From positions 162,728 to 226,727 of the forward strand of contig JAEEZY010000027.1 of assembly GCA_016292015.1 (NCBI GenBank): a stretch of 64,000 nt of DNA, given 5' to 3'. The notes under the pieces are model-generated. The model saw nothing but the letters and a program-made list of their open reading frames with translations. It was not told the origin of the DNA and did no database searches. Positions within the stretch are counted from its first letter, which is position 1. Every line of letters begins with the position of its first letter. Made by a program: the position numbers and the translations under genes. Positions 35,474-43,737 of the stretch are shown here, in pieces. Origin of the DNA: Bacteroidales bacterium (GTDB lineage Bacteria > Bacteroidota > Bacteroidia > Bacteroidales > P3).

Positions 35474-38149
35474 ATGAAAACGTTAAAAAAAGTAGCTCTA
35501 TTTCTCTTTTTCGTCTCCATTTTGGGGGTCGCTGGCGTGATGGCTCAGTCAAGTTATGCCGACAAGGCTGACGCTCTCTTCGAGCAGAAGCAGTACCGTG
35601 CCGCTCTCGAAAAATACGACGAGGCCTACAAGAAAATCAAGGACAACAAGGCCGAGCGCAACCGCGTCTATTTCCAGATGGGCGAGTGCTACCGCCTCAT
35701 CCATGACTTCAACAAGGCCGAAGTGGTTTACAAACAACTCGTAAGCTCAAAATACTACAAGACCGAGCCTATCATCTACTTCCACCTCGCCGAGGTATGC
35801 CGGTTCAACGACAATTTCGACGATGCTAAGAAAAACTATCAGAACTACCTCGAAATCATTCCCGACGACAAGCTCGCCAGGTCCCGCTACGAGTCTCTGG
35901 AATATGTAGAGCAGCTCGTCCACGACCGCACTCGCCACGTAATCAAGAAACTCGACAACTGGTCCACCCAGTGGAACGACTGGGCCCCTCGCTTCATGGG
36001 CGACGACACCAACACCATCACCTTCTCCTCCTCGCGCTTTGGCAGCGGCGAGGTCGCTGGCTCTTCCAACTCCGACGCTTGGACCGGTCAGGCTTTCTCC
36101 GAGATATACTACGTCTTCCGCGACCGCAAGGGCAACTGGACTCCGGCTCCCGAACTCTTCGAGACAGAAGGCCATATCAACTCTCCGGTCAACGAGGGTG
36201 AGGCTGTGTTCTCCCCCGACGGCAAGACCGTCTGGTTCTCCCGTTGCGACGTCCGTAAGAACAAGACCGAGGGCTGCTACATCTACACCGCCACTCGCAA
36301 CTCCAACACCCTCGACAAGAAAAAAGGCAAGAAAAAACAGACCGACGAGGCCGCTATGAATGGTGAATGGTCCGAGGCCGTCCGCGTCGATCTCGGCGAC
36401 ACCGCCTTCAACTACCTCTACCCCGCCGTCACCCGTGATGGCCTTACCATGTACTTCTCCTCCGATATGCCGGGCGGTCAGGGCGACTACGACCTCTGGA
36501 TGGTCACCCGTAACTCCACCAGCGACGAGTTCTCCAACCCCGTCAACCTCGGCTCTCGCGTCAATACCGGCGGCCGCGAGGGCTTCCCTGTCCTGCGTTC
36601 CGACTCTGTCATGTATTTCTCTTCCACAGGTCTCCCGGGCGTCGGCGGCTACGACCTCTTCCGCACCGAACTTAACGGTCGCCGCTGGTCCGAACCTGAG
36701 AACCTCGGCGTCCCCATCAACTCCTGCTACGACGAGATGTCCATCATCTTCTACCCCGAGGAAAGCATAAAGTACGAGGAGCGCGGCTACTTCTCCTCCA
36801 ACCGCCCCTTCGACGACCCGCATAACAAGGAAACCGAGAAGAAAGGCAAGAAGATTCCGCCAATCAACGACGACCTCTTTATGTTCGAACTCGAACCTCT
36901 CCTCTACAGCATCCAGGGCATCGTCCGCGACGAGAAATCCATGCAGCTCGTCGAAAAGGCTAAGGTCAAACTCGTCGGCTCCAACGGCACCGAGTACGAG
37001 ACCTACACCGACAAGAAGGGCTTCTACCGTTTCGATGTTGACAAGGTCAAACGCAACGTCGTTTACAAGATGTACGTCTCCAAGGTTGACTACTTCACCA
37101 CAGAGGGCTCCGAAAGCACCAAGGGATACAACGTCAGCAAGGACCTCGTCCACGACTTCCGCATCGAGCCCGTTCCCAAGATGCCTGTCGTCCTCCCCGA
37201 AATCCGCTACGACCTCGCCAAGTGGGACCTCAAAGAGGAATTCATGGATTCACTCATGGACCTCTACCTCATCCTCGTCAACAACCCCAACGTCGTTGTC
37301 GAGATACGTGCCCATACCGACTGCCGCCCCTTCATCGGCCTCACCAACGACACCCTCTCGCAGCGTCGTGCCCAGTCTGTCGTTGACTACCTCATCTCTC
37401 GCGGCATCGAGCGCGAGCGTCTCGTGGCCAAGGGCTATGCCGAGCGTGTGCCCCGCACTCTCGACCGCGACATAACCATCAAGGTCAACAAGAAACCCTA
37501 CAGCTTCTCTAAAGGCACTGTCCTCGAGTGCGACTATGTCAACTCCATAAAGGACGAGAATCGCAAGGAGGCTGCTCACCAGCTCAACCGTCGCATCGAG
37601 TTTATGGTCCTCCGCACCGACTTCGTCTCCAAGCGGCTTATCGACAATATGCAGTCCGAGACCCCGCAGGTGAAATACACCGACGACGGCAACGTCATCG
37701 ACCTGGTCAATGCTCCGGTCGAGGAGGCTAACCCCGAACCCGACATCATCCACGACGAGGGCACCATCCAGGCCACCATGATCAACTCCACCAAGGGTGA
37801 GATTGCCTGTATCATCAACGGCATGCAGGTACCGCTGCTCATCGACGAACGCTACGTCGAGCCCGTCGCCATCTCCTGGGAAGAGGCCATGAACTACCTC
37901 TACCAGCGCCGCATCAATAAAGAGGACTTCCCCGACCGCGACAACGCCTTCGACCCGGAGGGCAATATCCTCGACAAATCAACCATCATCTTCAAGGAGA
38001 TGAAGATTGGCGAGAAAGTCGTCCGCAACGTCGAAGTGGTGGTTGTCAAAGGCGTTGACTACAAGTTCATCGTCAACAAGGAGGGTCTCAACCGTTTTGG
38101 CAAATACGAGTTCGACAAGCAGCGCGGCAAACTCTACTTCGTCGATTAA
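35474..38149 (+). CDS. PorE-like OmpA protein with degenerate retropepsin-like C-terminal domain
   Basis: An 891-residue exported protein (MKTLKKVALFLFFVSILGVAGVMAQ). Order: TPR (about 26-150), propeller with PD40-type 'DG.T.YF.S' repeats (about 165-475), carboxypeptidase-like sandwich (SIQGIVRDEKSMQLVEKAKV, about 478-560) and an OmpA-C domain (about 575-720, RAHTDCRPFIG, SQRRAQSVVDYL) with an insertion. The final 117 residues (775-891) are extra relative to PorE and align by eye with clan AA retropepsin-like domains: INGMQVPLLID, a helix EEAMNYLYQRRINKEDF, IGEKVVRNVEVVVV and LNRFGKYEFD. At the catalytic site DTGAS is replaced by DERYVE, so protease activity is doubtful. Probably periplasmic, on peptidoglycan. 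Confidence 0.85.
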   Translation: MKTLKKVALFLFFVSILGVAGVMAQSSYADKADALFEQKQYRAALEKYDEAYKKIKDNKAERNRVYFQMGECYRLIHDFNKAEVVYKQLVSSKYYKTEPIIYFHLAEVCRFNDNFDDAKKNYQNYLEIIPDDKLARSRYESLEYVEQLVHDRTRHVIKKLDNWSTQWNDWAPRFMGDDTNTITFSSSRFGSGEVAGSSNSDAWTGQAFSEIYYVFRDRKGNWTPAPELFETEGHINSPVNEGEAVFSPDGKTVWFSRCDVRKNKTEGCYIYTATRNSNTLDKKKGKKKQTDEAAMNGEWSEAVRVDLGDTAFNYLYPAVTRDGLTMYFSSDMPGGQGDYDLWMVTRNSTSDEFSNPVNLGSRVNTGGREGFPVLRSDSVMYFSSTGLPGVGGYDLFRTELNGRRWSEPENLGVPINSCYDEMSIIFYPEESIKYEERGYFSSNRPFDDPHNKETEKKGKKIPPINDDLFMFELEPLLYSIQGIVRDEKSMQLVEKAKVKLVGSNGTEYETYTDKKGFYRFDVDKVKRNVVYKMYVSKVDYFTTEGSESTKGYNVSKDLVHDFRIEPVPKMPVVLPEIRYDLAKWDLKEEFMDSLMDLYLILVNNPNVVVEIRAHTDCRPFIGLTNDTLSQRRAQSVVDYLISRGIERERLVAKGYAERVPRTLDRDITIKVNKKPYSFSKGTVLECDYVNSIKDENRKEAAHQLNRRIEFMVLRTDFVSKRLIDNMQSETPQVKYTDDGNVIDLVNAPVEEANPEPDIIHDEGTIQATMINSTKGEIACIINGMQVPLLIDERYVEPVAISWEEAMNYLYQRRINKEDFPDRDNAFDPEGNILDKSTIIFKEMKIGEKVVRNVEVVVVKGVDYKFIVNKEGLNRFGKYEFDKQRGKLYFVD

Positions 38150-38167
38150 CTGGTTGGCAAACTGACT

Positions 38168-38203
38168 CAAGGCGGGATAACGCATTCGCTATATCCCGCC
38201 TTG
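38168..38203 (+). terminator. Rho-independent terminator between the PorE-like gene and miaA
   Basis: A 12-bp perfect stem (CAAGGCGGGATA with its complement) and a 12-nt loop, followed by TTTTTTAG. It is 18 bp past the PorE-like stop and 13 bp before the miaA start, so miaA must have readthrough or its own promoter within this short gap or upstream. Confidence 0.9.
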
Positions 38204-38216
38204 TTTTTTAGATAAG

Positions 38217-39122
38217 ATGCAAACGCTCCTCACCATAACCGGCACCACCGCCAGCGGCAAGACTCAACTCGCCGCCGAGGTCGCCTACCGCATCGGCGGC
38301 GAAATTATCAGCGCTGACTCTCGTCAGGTATTCCGCGGCATGGATATCGGCAGCGGCAAGGATCTCGACGACTATCACGTCCACGACGTGGATATCCCCT
38401 ACCATCTTATCGACATCCACGATGCTGGCTACGAATACAATCTCTACCAGTTCCTCACCGACTTCCGTCGTGCCTACGACTCTATCCTCCTGCGCGGACA
38501 CAAGCCCATCCTCTGCGGCGGCACGGGCATGTATGTTGACGGCGTGGTAAGGCAGTATGAGCTGCCCGACGCACCCATCGATGTGGAATTCCGTGAAAGC
38601 ATAGCCGACAAGTCCGACGAGGAACTCACCGCGCGCCTCGCCTCCATGATAAAACTTCACAACCACACCGACACCGAGACTCGCGACCGCCTCGTGCGCG
38701 CTCTTGAGATTCAGGAGTACAAACTGAAGCATCCCGATTCGTTCACCAAGATGCCCGACATCCACCATGTCGTCATTGGCGTACTTTTCCCGCGCGACGT
38801 GCTGGTCAATCGCATCGAGGCGCGCCTACGACAGCGTATCGACGGCGGCATGGTCGAAGAGGTGGATGCTCTCCTTCGGCAGGGCGTACCTCCCGAGCGC
38901 CTGCTGCGCTACGGCCTCGAATACCGCCATGTGACGCTCTTCCTGCAAGGCAGGATAACAAAAGAGCAGATGTTCGAAGGTCTCTTCACCGACATCCGTC
39001 GCTTCTCCAAGCGTCAGATGACGTGGTTCCGTCGCATGGAGCGCAACGGCGTCAAAATAAACTGGCTCGACGGCCAACTCCCCCTCGAGGAAAAAGTCGC
39101 GATAGTACTGCGTTTGTTATGA
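38217..39122 (+). CDS. miaA: tRNA dimethylallyltransferase
   Basis: A 301-residue MiaA, which transfers a dimethylallyl group to A37 of tRNAs reading UNN codons. P-loop GTTASGKT (residues 9-16), ISADSRQVFRGMDIGSGK, LCGGTGMYVDGV, YGLEYRHVTLFLQGRI and RRFSKRQMTWFRR are conserved family blocks. It is slightly short compared with E. coli MiaA (316), as usual for Bacteroidota, which often have two copies. The stop overlaps the start of the next gene (ATGA). Confidence 0.94.
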   Translation: MQTLLTITGTTASGKTQLAAEVAYRIGGEIISADSRQVFRGMDIGSGKDLDDYHVHDVDIPYHLIDIHDAGYEYNLYQFLTDFRRAYDSILLRGHKPILCGGTGMYVDGVVRQYELPDAPIDVEFRESIADKSDEELTARLASMIKLHNHTDTETRDRLVRALEIQEYKLKHPDSFTKMPDIHHVVIGVLFPRDVLVNRIEARLRQRIDGGMVEEVDALLRQGVPPERLLRYGLEYRHVTLFLQGRITKEQMFEGLFTDIRRFSKRQMTWFRRMERNGVKINWLDGQLPLEEKVAIVLRLL

Positions 39123-39622
39123 GTAACTACACTTTCCGCAAAGGCACCCCTGACGAGGCTGCGGTCCTTTACAACCTCGTCGTTGACCGTATGGCTTGGA
39201 TGGACCGCAAAGGCATTCGCCAGTGGAATGTGACTGAATATCTGGTGCGCTTCCCAATGCAATACTATGTCGAGAAGCAGCGCATAGGCCAACTGTATGT
39301 ATTGATCGACGATGCTAGCGGCAAAGTGGTCTGCGCTGCCGTCCTGAAAGAGGATGACGACCGATGGCCCGACGACGGACAGAAGGCTCTCTACCTCCAC
39401 AACTTCGCCTCAGCTGTCGGTTGGCACGAACCTGTGGGCGACATCTTTCTTGCACACTGCCTTCAGCTCTCCCGTCTCATGCACAAAGACTTTTTCCGTC
39501 TCGACTGCGCCATCGACAACACTTTCCTCAACCACTACTATGGTAGCCGTGGCTATACCGAGGCGGGCTTTTGCACACACGGCCTCTACAAAGGTGTCCT
39601 TCGCCAGAAAGTCATAGAATGA
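39119..39622 (+). CDS. GNAT-like N-acetyltransferase
   Basis: A 167-residue protein starting at 39119 (MSNYTFRKGTPDEAAVLYNL), its ATG overlapping the miaA TGA. The sequence has the GNAT topology: RKGTPDEAAVLYNLV (first strand and helix), a YVLIDDASGKVVCAAVL strand pair, the LHNFASAVGWHEPVGDIFLAHCLQLS acetyl-CoA-binding region and LDCAIDNTFLNHYYGSRGYTEAG, the usual 'NxxAxxFYxxxGF'-type end. The substrate is unknown. It ends directly against the stop of the convergent thioredoxin-fold gene. Confidence 0.82.
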   Translation: MSNYTFRKGTPDEAAVLYNLVVDRMAWMDRKGIRQWNVTEYLVRFPMQYYVEKQRIGQLYVLIDDASGKVVCAAVLKEDDDRWPDDGQKALYLHNFASAVGWHEPVGDIFLAHCLQLSRLMHKDFFRLDCAIDNTFLNHYYGSRGYTEAGFCTHGLYKGVLRQKVIE

Positions 39623-40528
39623 CTATCGTTTTTTCAATGTGTCAAGTGTCCTCTTGAGCTCCCATATCCTCACGTCACGTGCCGCTATCTTGCCCTCCCT
39701 GTCCAGCACTATGATATACGGCAGGTGCGCTATGTCCAGCTTCTCTAGGTATGGCGAGTCCCAGCCTCGTCGGTCGGCGTCTATGTCCACCGTCACGAGT
39801 GTGACGCTGTCCACGCATAGCTTCTCCGCCACGGCAATATCCCTGACGCAGATGTCGCACCATGTCGCGCCAAAGAACACTACGCTGGGCTGCCCACTGA
39901 ACAGACATTCCGTGAGCCTGCACTTCTGCCCTCCTTCTGTGAATTCAAAATCGGGCAAAGGCATGCCTTCCGACAGCGCCCTCGTCTCTGTTAGATATTT
40001 GCCTATGGCGTGGTAATGGTAGCAGCTGGCTTCCACACTGTCCAGCACTCCATATAGCTGTTCCAACTTGGTCGGCTCCATGCTCCGCATCTGCCGATAC
40101 AACACAAAGGCCGCTATGGGCGATGTGCGGTTGCTTCGCAGGTAGTCTGCTAGCGACTTGGGGTCGCTGGCCGTCTCCATGGCGTAACGGTACTGGCTGT
40201 TGCTCCGTGAGCCCGACAGTGGCGAGTGCTCCAGGTCGTCCCCGTTCACTTCCAGATTCATCTCGCTGCCTTCCAGATACAGGTACAGTTGTCGCTTGCC
40301 GGCAAAGGCAAGTTGGGCAGCGCTGGGCTTGGAGATGGGTGCGCTGAATGTGACAGTGCCTTCCTTCACTCGCTGCACATACTTGTGTGCTGTCGTCTCT
40401 CCGTCATATACCGTCAGCGTTACGCTCTTTCCAAACGTCTTGGGACTTTTGACCGTCAGGGTGAAGCTCTCTTGCGCCGAAACCGTCGGCGGCACTGCCA
40501 TTAGACACAACAAAAGGAGTAACCGCAT
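39623..40528 (-). CDS. Exported thioredoxin-fold protein with DUF4369-like N-terminal domain
   Basis: A 301-residue protein. I chose the start at 40528 (MRLLLLLCLMAVPPTVSAQ), which gives a clean signal peptide; the longer frame to 40726 runs antisense-like through the upstream spacer. Residues about 20-115 resemble the DUF4369 beta domain that precedes many Bacteroidota TlpA-like proteins. The thioredoxin fold follows with ATWCDICVRD (Cys224, Cys227), a WCxxC redox site, and IAHLPYIIVLDREGKI with the cis-Pro. It probably acts in periplasmic thiol redox or cytochrome maturation. Its start codon lies in the loop of a strong hairpin (40512-40546). Confidence 0.82.
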   Translation of the reverse strand: MRLLLLLCLMAVPPTVSAQESFTLTVKSPKTFGKSVTLTVYDGETTAHKYVQRVKEGTVTFSAPISKPSAAQLAFAGKRQLYLYLEGSEMNLEVNGDDLEHSPLSGSRSNSQYRYAMETASDPKSLADYLRSNRTSPIAAFVLYRQMRSMEPTKLEQLYGVLDSVEASCYHYHAIGKYLTETRALSEGMPLPDFEFTEGGQKCRLTECLFSGQPSVVFFGATWCDICVRDIAVAEKLCVDSVTLVTVDIDADRRGWDSPYLEKLDIAHLPYIIVLDREGKIAARDVRIWELKRTLDTLKKR

Positions 40529-40546
40529 CCTTCGGTCACCCCTTTT
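40512..40546 (-). terminator. Hairpin carrying the thioredoxin-gene start codon in its loop
   Basis: In minus-strand RNA this makes a 14-bp stem (two G-U pairs) around the 7-nt loop AAGGAUG, followed by GUUGUG after four U. The last three loop bases are the start codon at 40528-40526. The two G-U pairs become A-C mismatches in the opposite strand, so the fold is favoured only in this orientation. It could terminate the 66-residue lipoprotein transcript or control translation of the next gene. Confidence 0.7.
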
Positions 40547-40584
40547 TATTTTGTCTCTTCTCTCTGTCCCTCGGTCAACAGGCA

Positions 40585-40785
40585 TCAGTACGAACGATAG
40601 GTTTGTTTGTTGCGTTCGTTGGTGCCTTTCACACGATAGTTCTTGTTGATGGTTTTGGTGTTCTCGTGGTGTGTCTTGTACATCACCTCGCCCTCTGACG
40701 ACTTGCATGAAGTTGTGGTGCCGCACACCATAACCATTCCGAAAATGATCAGAACAGATGCCGATAGACGTATGAACTTTTTCAT
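40585..40785 (-). CDS. Small lipoprotein
   Basis: A 66-residue protein: MKKFIRLSASVLIIFGMVMV then CGTTTSCKSS. The lipobox is TTSC (Cys27), with another Cys at 21. The mature part is only about 40 residues, polar and basic (HHENTKTINKNYRVKGTNERNKQTYRSY). Such tiny lipoproteins are common in Bacteroidales and mostly uncharacterised. The hairpin 40 bp downstream may end its transcript. Confidence 0.65.
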   Translation of the reverse strand: MKKFIRLSASVLIIFGMVMVCGTTTSCKSSEGEVMYKTHHENTKTINKNYRVKGTNERNKQTYRSY

Positions 40786-40919
40786 AATGCAGTGTTTTAG
40801 GTTTGTATCTATTTAAGGCACAATCGTTTTACGCTTCATTTGAGCCTCTTCGTACCACTCGTTTTATAACGCAAAGAAACGAGTTTTTTTTGGCATAAAC
40901 AAGTTTTTAAGAAAAATTA

Positions 40920-42137
40920 CTATTTCGCTATCTTCGCTCGCCGGGTGGTAAACCATACCGCTGCCGTGCTCAGCAGCATCACCAGCGCGAAGGTCAGCAC
41001 AAAGTCGGTGAAGTGCATCTCTATTGGAAATGCGCTCACCACGAAATTGTTGCCCATCTTGATTATGCCGAATGTCTGCTGCAGAAAACAGACCACGAAT
41101 CCCATCACCAAGCCTGCCACTACCCCCACGGCACTTATCAGCATGCCCTCTCTGAAAAACACCTGCCTCACCGTGCGCTTCTCCATCCCCATGCTGCGCA
41201 TCGTCGCGATGTCTCGCCGTTTGTCTATGATGAGCAGCGACAGCGATGCTATAAGGTTCAGCGTCGATATAAGCACTATCAGGGAAAGTATCAGTATTAT
41301 ACCCAGCCTCTCCGACCTGTATATTTTGAAATACAATGGCTGTTGGTCGTAGCGGTCTTTCACCAGATATTCCTCGCCCAGCGCTGCTTTCATCTCTTTC
41401 TTCACTCTATTCACATTGGCTTTCCCGTCCAGTGCTATTGCCAGCGACGTACACTCGTCATTGCCGTAATCCAGCAGCTCTCTCACAAAATCTATCTCTG
41501 CCAGCAGATATTTGCTGTCAATGTCTTGCTGTATGTAGAATGTTCCCCCGAGGTATAGGTATCCTGTGTTGAACGCATCGTCTATCGAAAGACCTATGCC
41601 CTTCCCTCGTTTGGGTATGTGCACCGCCATCGGCTCGTTGGTTAGTCCGCGAAGCCCTAGCTGGTCGTATATCAGCGCTCCTAGTACTGCATATCTTATG
41701 CTCCTTTCGCCAACCTCTCTCCTAAGCTCATAATCGCCGTCGAATATCATAGTGTCTATCCCCGTTATTGCGGGATAGTTGTCGTCAACTCCGCGTATCT
41801 GTACTATCGCTTGGTTCTGTCGGTAGGTCACCCATGCGTTCTCTTCCACAATCTGGCTCACCGTAGCCACTCCTTTGATGCCTGCTACTTTGTCCAGCAT
41901 CTCTTGCGTCGCCTCAAAACTCTTGCCTTCGTATTTCTCTACCAGTAGCTCTGGGTCGAACACATTGAACAGCTTCTGAGTCAACCCTCCGATGCCGTTG
42001 TAAACCGATAGCACTATTATCAGAGCCATCGACGCGATGCTGAGCCCCACCAGCGATATCCACGAAATCACGTTTATCACGCTCTTCCGCTTGCGGGCAA
42101 ATAGGTATCTCTTGGCTATGAAATAGGGCAGGTTCAC
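40920..42137 (-). CDS. LolC/LolE-type ABC transporter permease (FtsX family)
   Basis: A 405-residue inner-membrane protein. The N-terminus NLPYFIAKRYLFARKRKSVINVISWISLVG and the first helix, a long periplasmic MacB-like domain (about 50-265) and three C-terminal helices (FtsX fold, LSLLIIDKRRDIATMRSMGMEKRTVRQVF coupling region) are those of LolC/E, which releases lipoproteins from the inner membrane. The start is GTG at 42137, overlapping the rbfA stop as GTGA. The LolD ATPase is not adjacent, which is usual in Bacteroidota. Confidence 0.88.
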   Translation of the reverse strand: MNLPYFIAKRYLFARKRKSVINVISWISLVGLSIASMALIIVLSVYNGIGGLTQKLFNVFDPELLVEKYEGKSFEATQEMLDKVAGIKGVATVSQIVEENAWVTYRQNQAIVQIRGVDDNYPAITGIDTMIFDGDYELRREVGERSIRYAVLGALIYDQLGLRGLTNEPMAVHIPKRGKGIGLSIDDAFNTGYLYLGGTFYIQQDIDSKYLLAEIDFVRELLDYGNDECTSLAIALDGKANVNRVKKEMKAALGEEYLVKDRYDQQPLYFKIYRSERLGIILILSLIVLISTLNLIASLSLLIIDKRRDIATMRSMGMEKRTVRQVFFREGMLISAVGVVAGLVMGFVVCFLQQTFGIIKMGNNFVVSAFPIEMHFTDFVLTFALVMLLSTAAVWFTTRRAKIAK

Positions 42138-42505
42138 TGGCGGAGCAGTTTTTCAATGTTCTCCATACGGTCCAGGGTGTCGTCCAGATGGAATTCCAGT
42201 TCTGGTATTATCCTGAGTTGTTTGCCTTCGAGCATCCCAAGTCTTCTTCTGAGGTCTGCTCCATTGGCTTTTATCGCTGCCATCACTGTCTCTTTTGTCG
42301 CAGCGACGGCTGGCTCGCTCTCGGGCATAGTCCCTATCGGCAGTATGCTCACATATATTCGTGCTATCGACAGGTCTGGTGTGATGCGCACCTCGGTCAC
42401 CGTTATCAGCGAGTTGCCCAGTTTCGGCTTCATCTCTTTCAGAAATATTGAGCCCATATCTTGCTGTATGAGTCTCGCTATCTTGTTCTGTCTTGTTGAT
42501 TCCAT
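42134..42505 (-). CDS. rbfA: Ribosome-binding factor A
   Basis: A 123-residue RbfA, a KH-fold 30S maturation factor that acts on the 16S rRNA 5' end. It begins ESTRQNKIARLIQQDMGSIFL and contains ITVTEVRITPDLSIARIYVSIL, RRRLGMLEGKQLRIIPELEFHLDDTLD, all conserved in the family. Size is normal. It lies between mtnA and the LolC/E-type permease in the same direction, an arrangement (rbfA followed by the permease) common in Bacteroidales. Confidence 0.95.
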   Translation of the reverse strand: MESTRQNKIARLIQQDMGSIFLKEMKPKLGNSLITVTEVRITPDLSIARIYVSILPIGTMPESEPAVAATKETVMAAIKANGADLRRRLGMLEGKQLRIIPELEFHLDDTLDRMENIEKLLRQ

Positions 42506-42516
42506 GTCTCTTTTTT

Positions 42517-43509
42517 TCAGATTTCTATTATTCCCGATTCCGTGATATATCCGGTAATCAGCTCTCGTGGCGTGACGTCAAACGAGGGGTTGTATGCTTT
42601 CACTCCTTTCGGTGCCATGGGCTTCAAGTAATGCATTATGGTTATCTCTTCTCCGCGGCGCTCCTCTATCACAATCTCCTTTCCGCTTTTGCATCTCTTG
42701 TCGAAAGTTGACTGCGGGCCGCACACGTAGAACGGCACCCCGAAGTGTTTGGCCAGCACCGCCACTCCCAGCGTGCCTATCTTGTTTGCTGTATCGCCGT
42801 TGGCGGCCACTCGGTCGCAGCCCACAAACACTATGTCTATCTTCCCTTGCGCCATCAGCGTGGCTGCCATGTTGTCGCATATCAAGGTGGTGTCCACCCC
42901 GCCTCTCTCCAGCTCGTATGCCGTCAGTCGTGCCCCCTGTAGCAATGGCCTTGTCTCGTCGGCATACACTCTGAAATGCTTGCCTTCCTCCGCTGCAGCG
43001 TATATCGGCGCCAGCGCCGTGCCGTAGTGCCCTGTCGCCAAGTGCCCTGCGTTGCAGTGCGTCAGCACTCCCATGCCTTCTTTTATCAGTCCCCGTCCGT
43101 ACGCTCCTATCTTGTGGCAGGTCTCGGCGTCCTCGTCTTTTATCCGCAGTGCCTCTTCCCGTAACCTCGCAATCCGGCTCTCAAAAGTCAAACCGCTTAA
43201 TCCTGCTTCCACCGTCGCCATACGCTCCAACGCCCACGAGAGGTTCACCGCTGTCGGCCTCGAGGCGCCTATCTTGTGTTTCGCTTCTTCGAAATCCTCT
43301 CCGTTCGTCACCGCCACACATAGCCCCATCGCTGCCGCTATACCTATGAGTGGCGCTCCGCGTACCACCAGGCGTGCTATCGCGTCGGCCACCTCGTCTG
43401 CACTCCGCAATCCCACATACCGCTCCTCCGTCGGCAGCAGCGTCTGGTCGAGCACCGTCAGCATTTGCCCTCCGTCACTGAAATAGCAGATGTCCCATTC
43501 TTTCGTCAT
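42517..43509 (-). CDS. mtnA: Methylthioribose-1-phosphate isomerase
   Basis: A 330-residue MtnA of the eIF2B-like fold, which isomerises methylthioribose-1-P to methylthioribulose-1-P in methionine salvage. Conserved blocks: VVRGAPLIGIAAAMGL (phosphate site), LTHCNAGHLAT with the catalytic Cys, DETRPLLQGARLTAYEL, VGCDRVAANGDTANKIGT with the catalytic Asp, and the C-terminal NPSFDVTPRELITGYITESGII. Length is normal. No other methionine-salvage gene is adjacent. The tRNA-His gene and its terminator lie just upstream. Confidence 0.95.
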   Translation of the reverse strand: MTKEWDICYFSDGGQMLTVLDQTLLPTEERYVGLRSADEVADAIARLVVRGAPLIGIAAAMGLCVAVTNGEDFEEAKHKIGASRPTAVNLSWALERMATVEAGLSGLTFESRIARLREEALRIKDEDAETCHKIGAYGRGLIKEGMGVLTHCNAGHLATGHYGTALAPIYAAAEEGKHFRVYADETRPLLQGARLTAYELERGGVDTTLICDNMAATLMAQGKIDIVFVGCDRVAANGDTANKIGTLGVAVLAKHFGVPFYVCGPQSTFDKRCKSGKEIVIEERRGEEITIMHYLKPMAPKGVKAYNPSFDVTPRELITGYITESGIIEI

Positions 43510-43530
43510 TTGTACTCTTTTTTAAATCAA

Positions 43531-43558
43531 AAGCCCGCAACATTCTTGTCGCGGGCTT
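43531..43558 (-). terminator. Rho-independent terminator of tRNA-His
   Basis: A 12-bp stem (AAGCCCGCGACA-type arms with one G-T pair) and 4-nt loop, followed on the minus strand by TTGATTTAAAAAAG. It lies 7 bp after the tRNA. Confidence 0.88.
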
Positions 43559-43565
43559 CTCCAGG

Positions 43566-43640
43566 GGTGGGAGGTGGGATTCGAACCCACGACCTTCGGA
43601 ACCACAATCCGGCACTCTAACCAGTTGAGCTACGCCCACC
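43566..43640 (-). tRNA. tRNA-His (GTG anticodon)
   Basis: The minus strand folds as a cloverleaf: acceptor arm with the extra G at -1 that marks tRNA-His paired to C73, D arm GCTC/GAGT, anticodon arm CCGGA-TTGTGGT-TCCGA with anticodon GTG, T arm GTGGG-TTCGAAT-CCCAC. The 3' CCA is not encoded. The acceptor stem has one apparent C-U mismatch (position 6-67). Confidence 0.95.
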
Positions 43641-43661
43641 ATCTGTCGCTTAAAGCGTTTG

Positions 43662-43692
43662 CAAAAGTACTACTTTTCCGCAAACTGACAAA
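43662..43692 (-). promoter_or_regulatory. Promoter of tRNA-His
   Basis: On the minus strand, TTTG (43692-43689), a 19-bp spacer and TACTTTTG (43669-43662): an exact match to the Bacteroidota consensus TTTG-N19-TAnnTTTG, 22 bp before the tRNA 5' end. Confidence 0.9.
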
Positions 43693-43737
43693 ATTTTTTT
43701 TCTAAAACTACGTTTTATCAATATATTATCCTTCCAG

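Noticed and set aside
35747..37153. 468-codon open frame antisense to the PorE-like gene
   Set aside because: It mirrors the codon bias of the real gene on the plus strand, has no signal, motif or promoter, and is valine/alanine-rich low-complexity protein.
43566..43640. tRNA-His pseudogene because of a C-U mismatch in the acceptor stem
   Set aside because: All other helices, G-1, the anticodon arm, an exact consensus promoter and a terminator are intact, so a functional gene is more likely.
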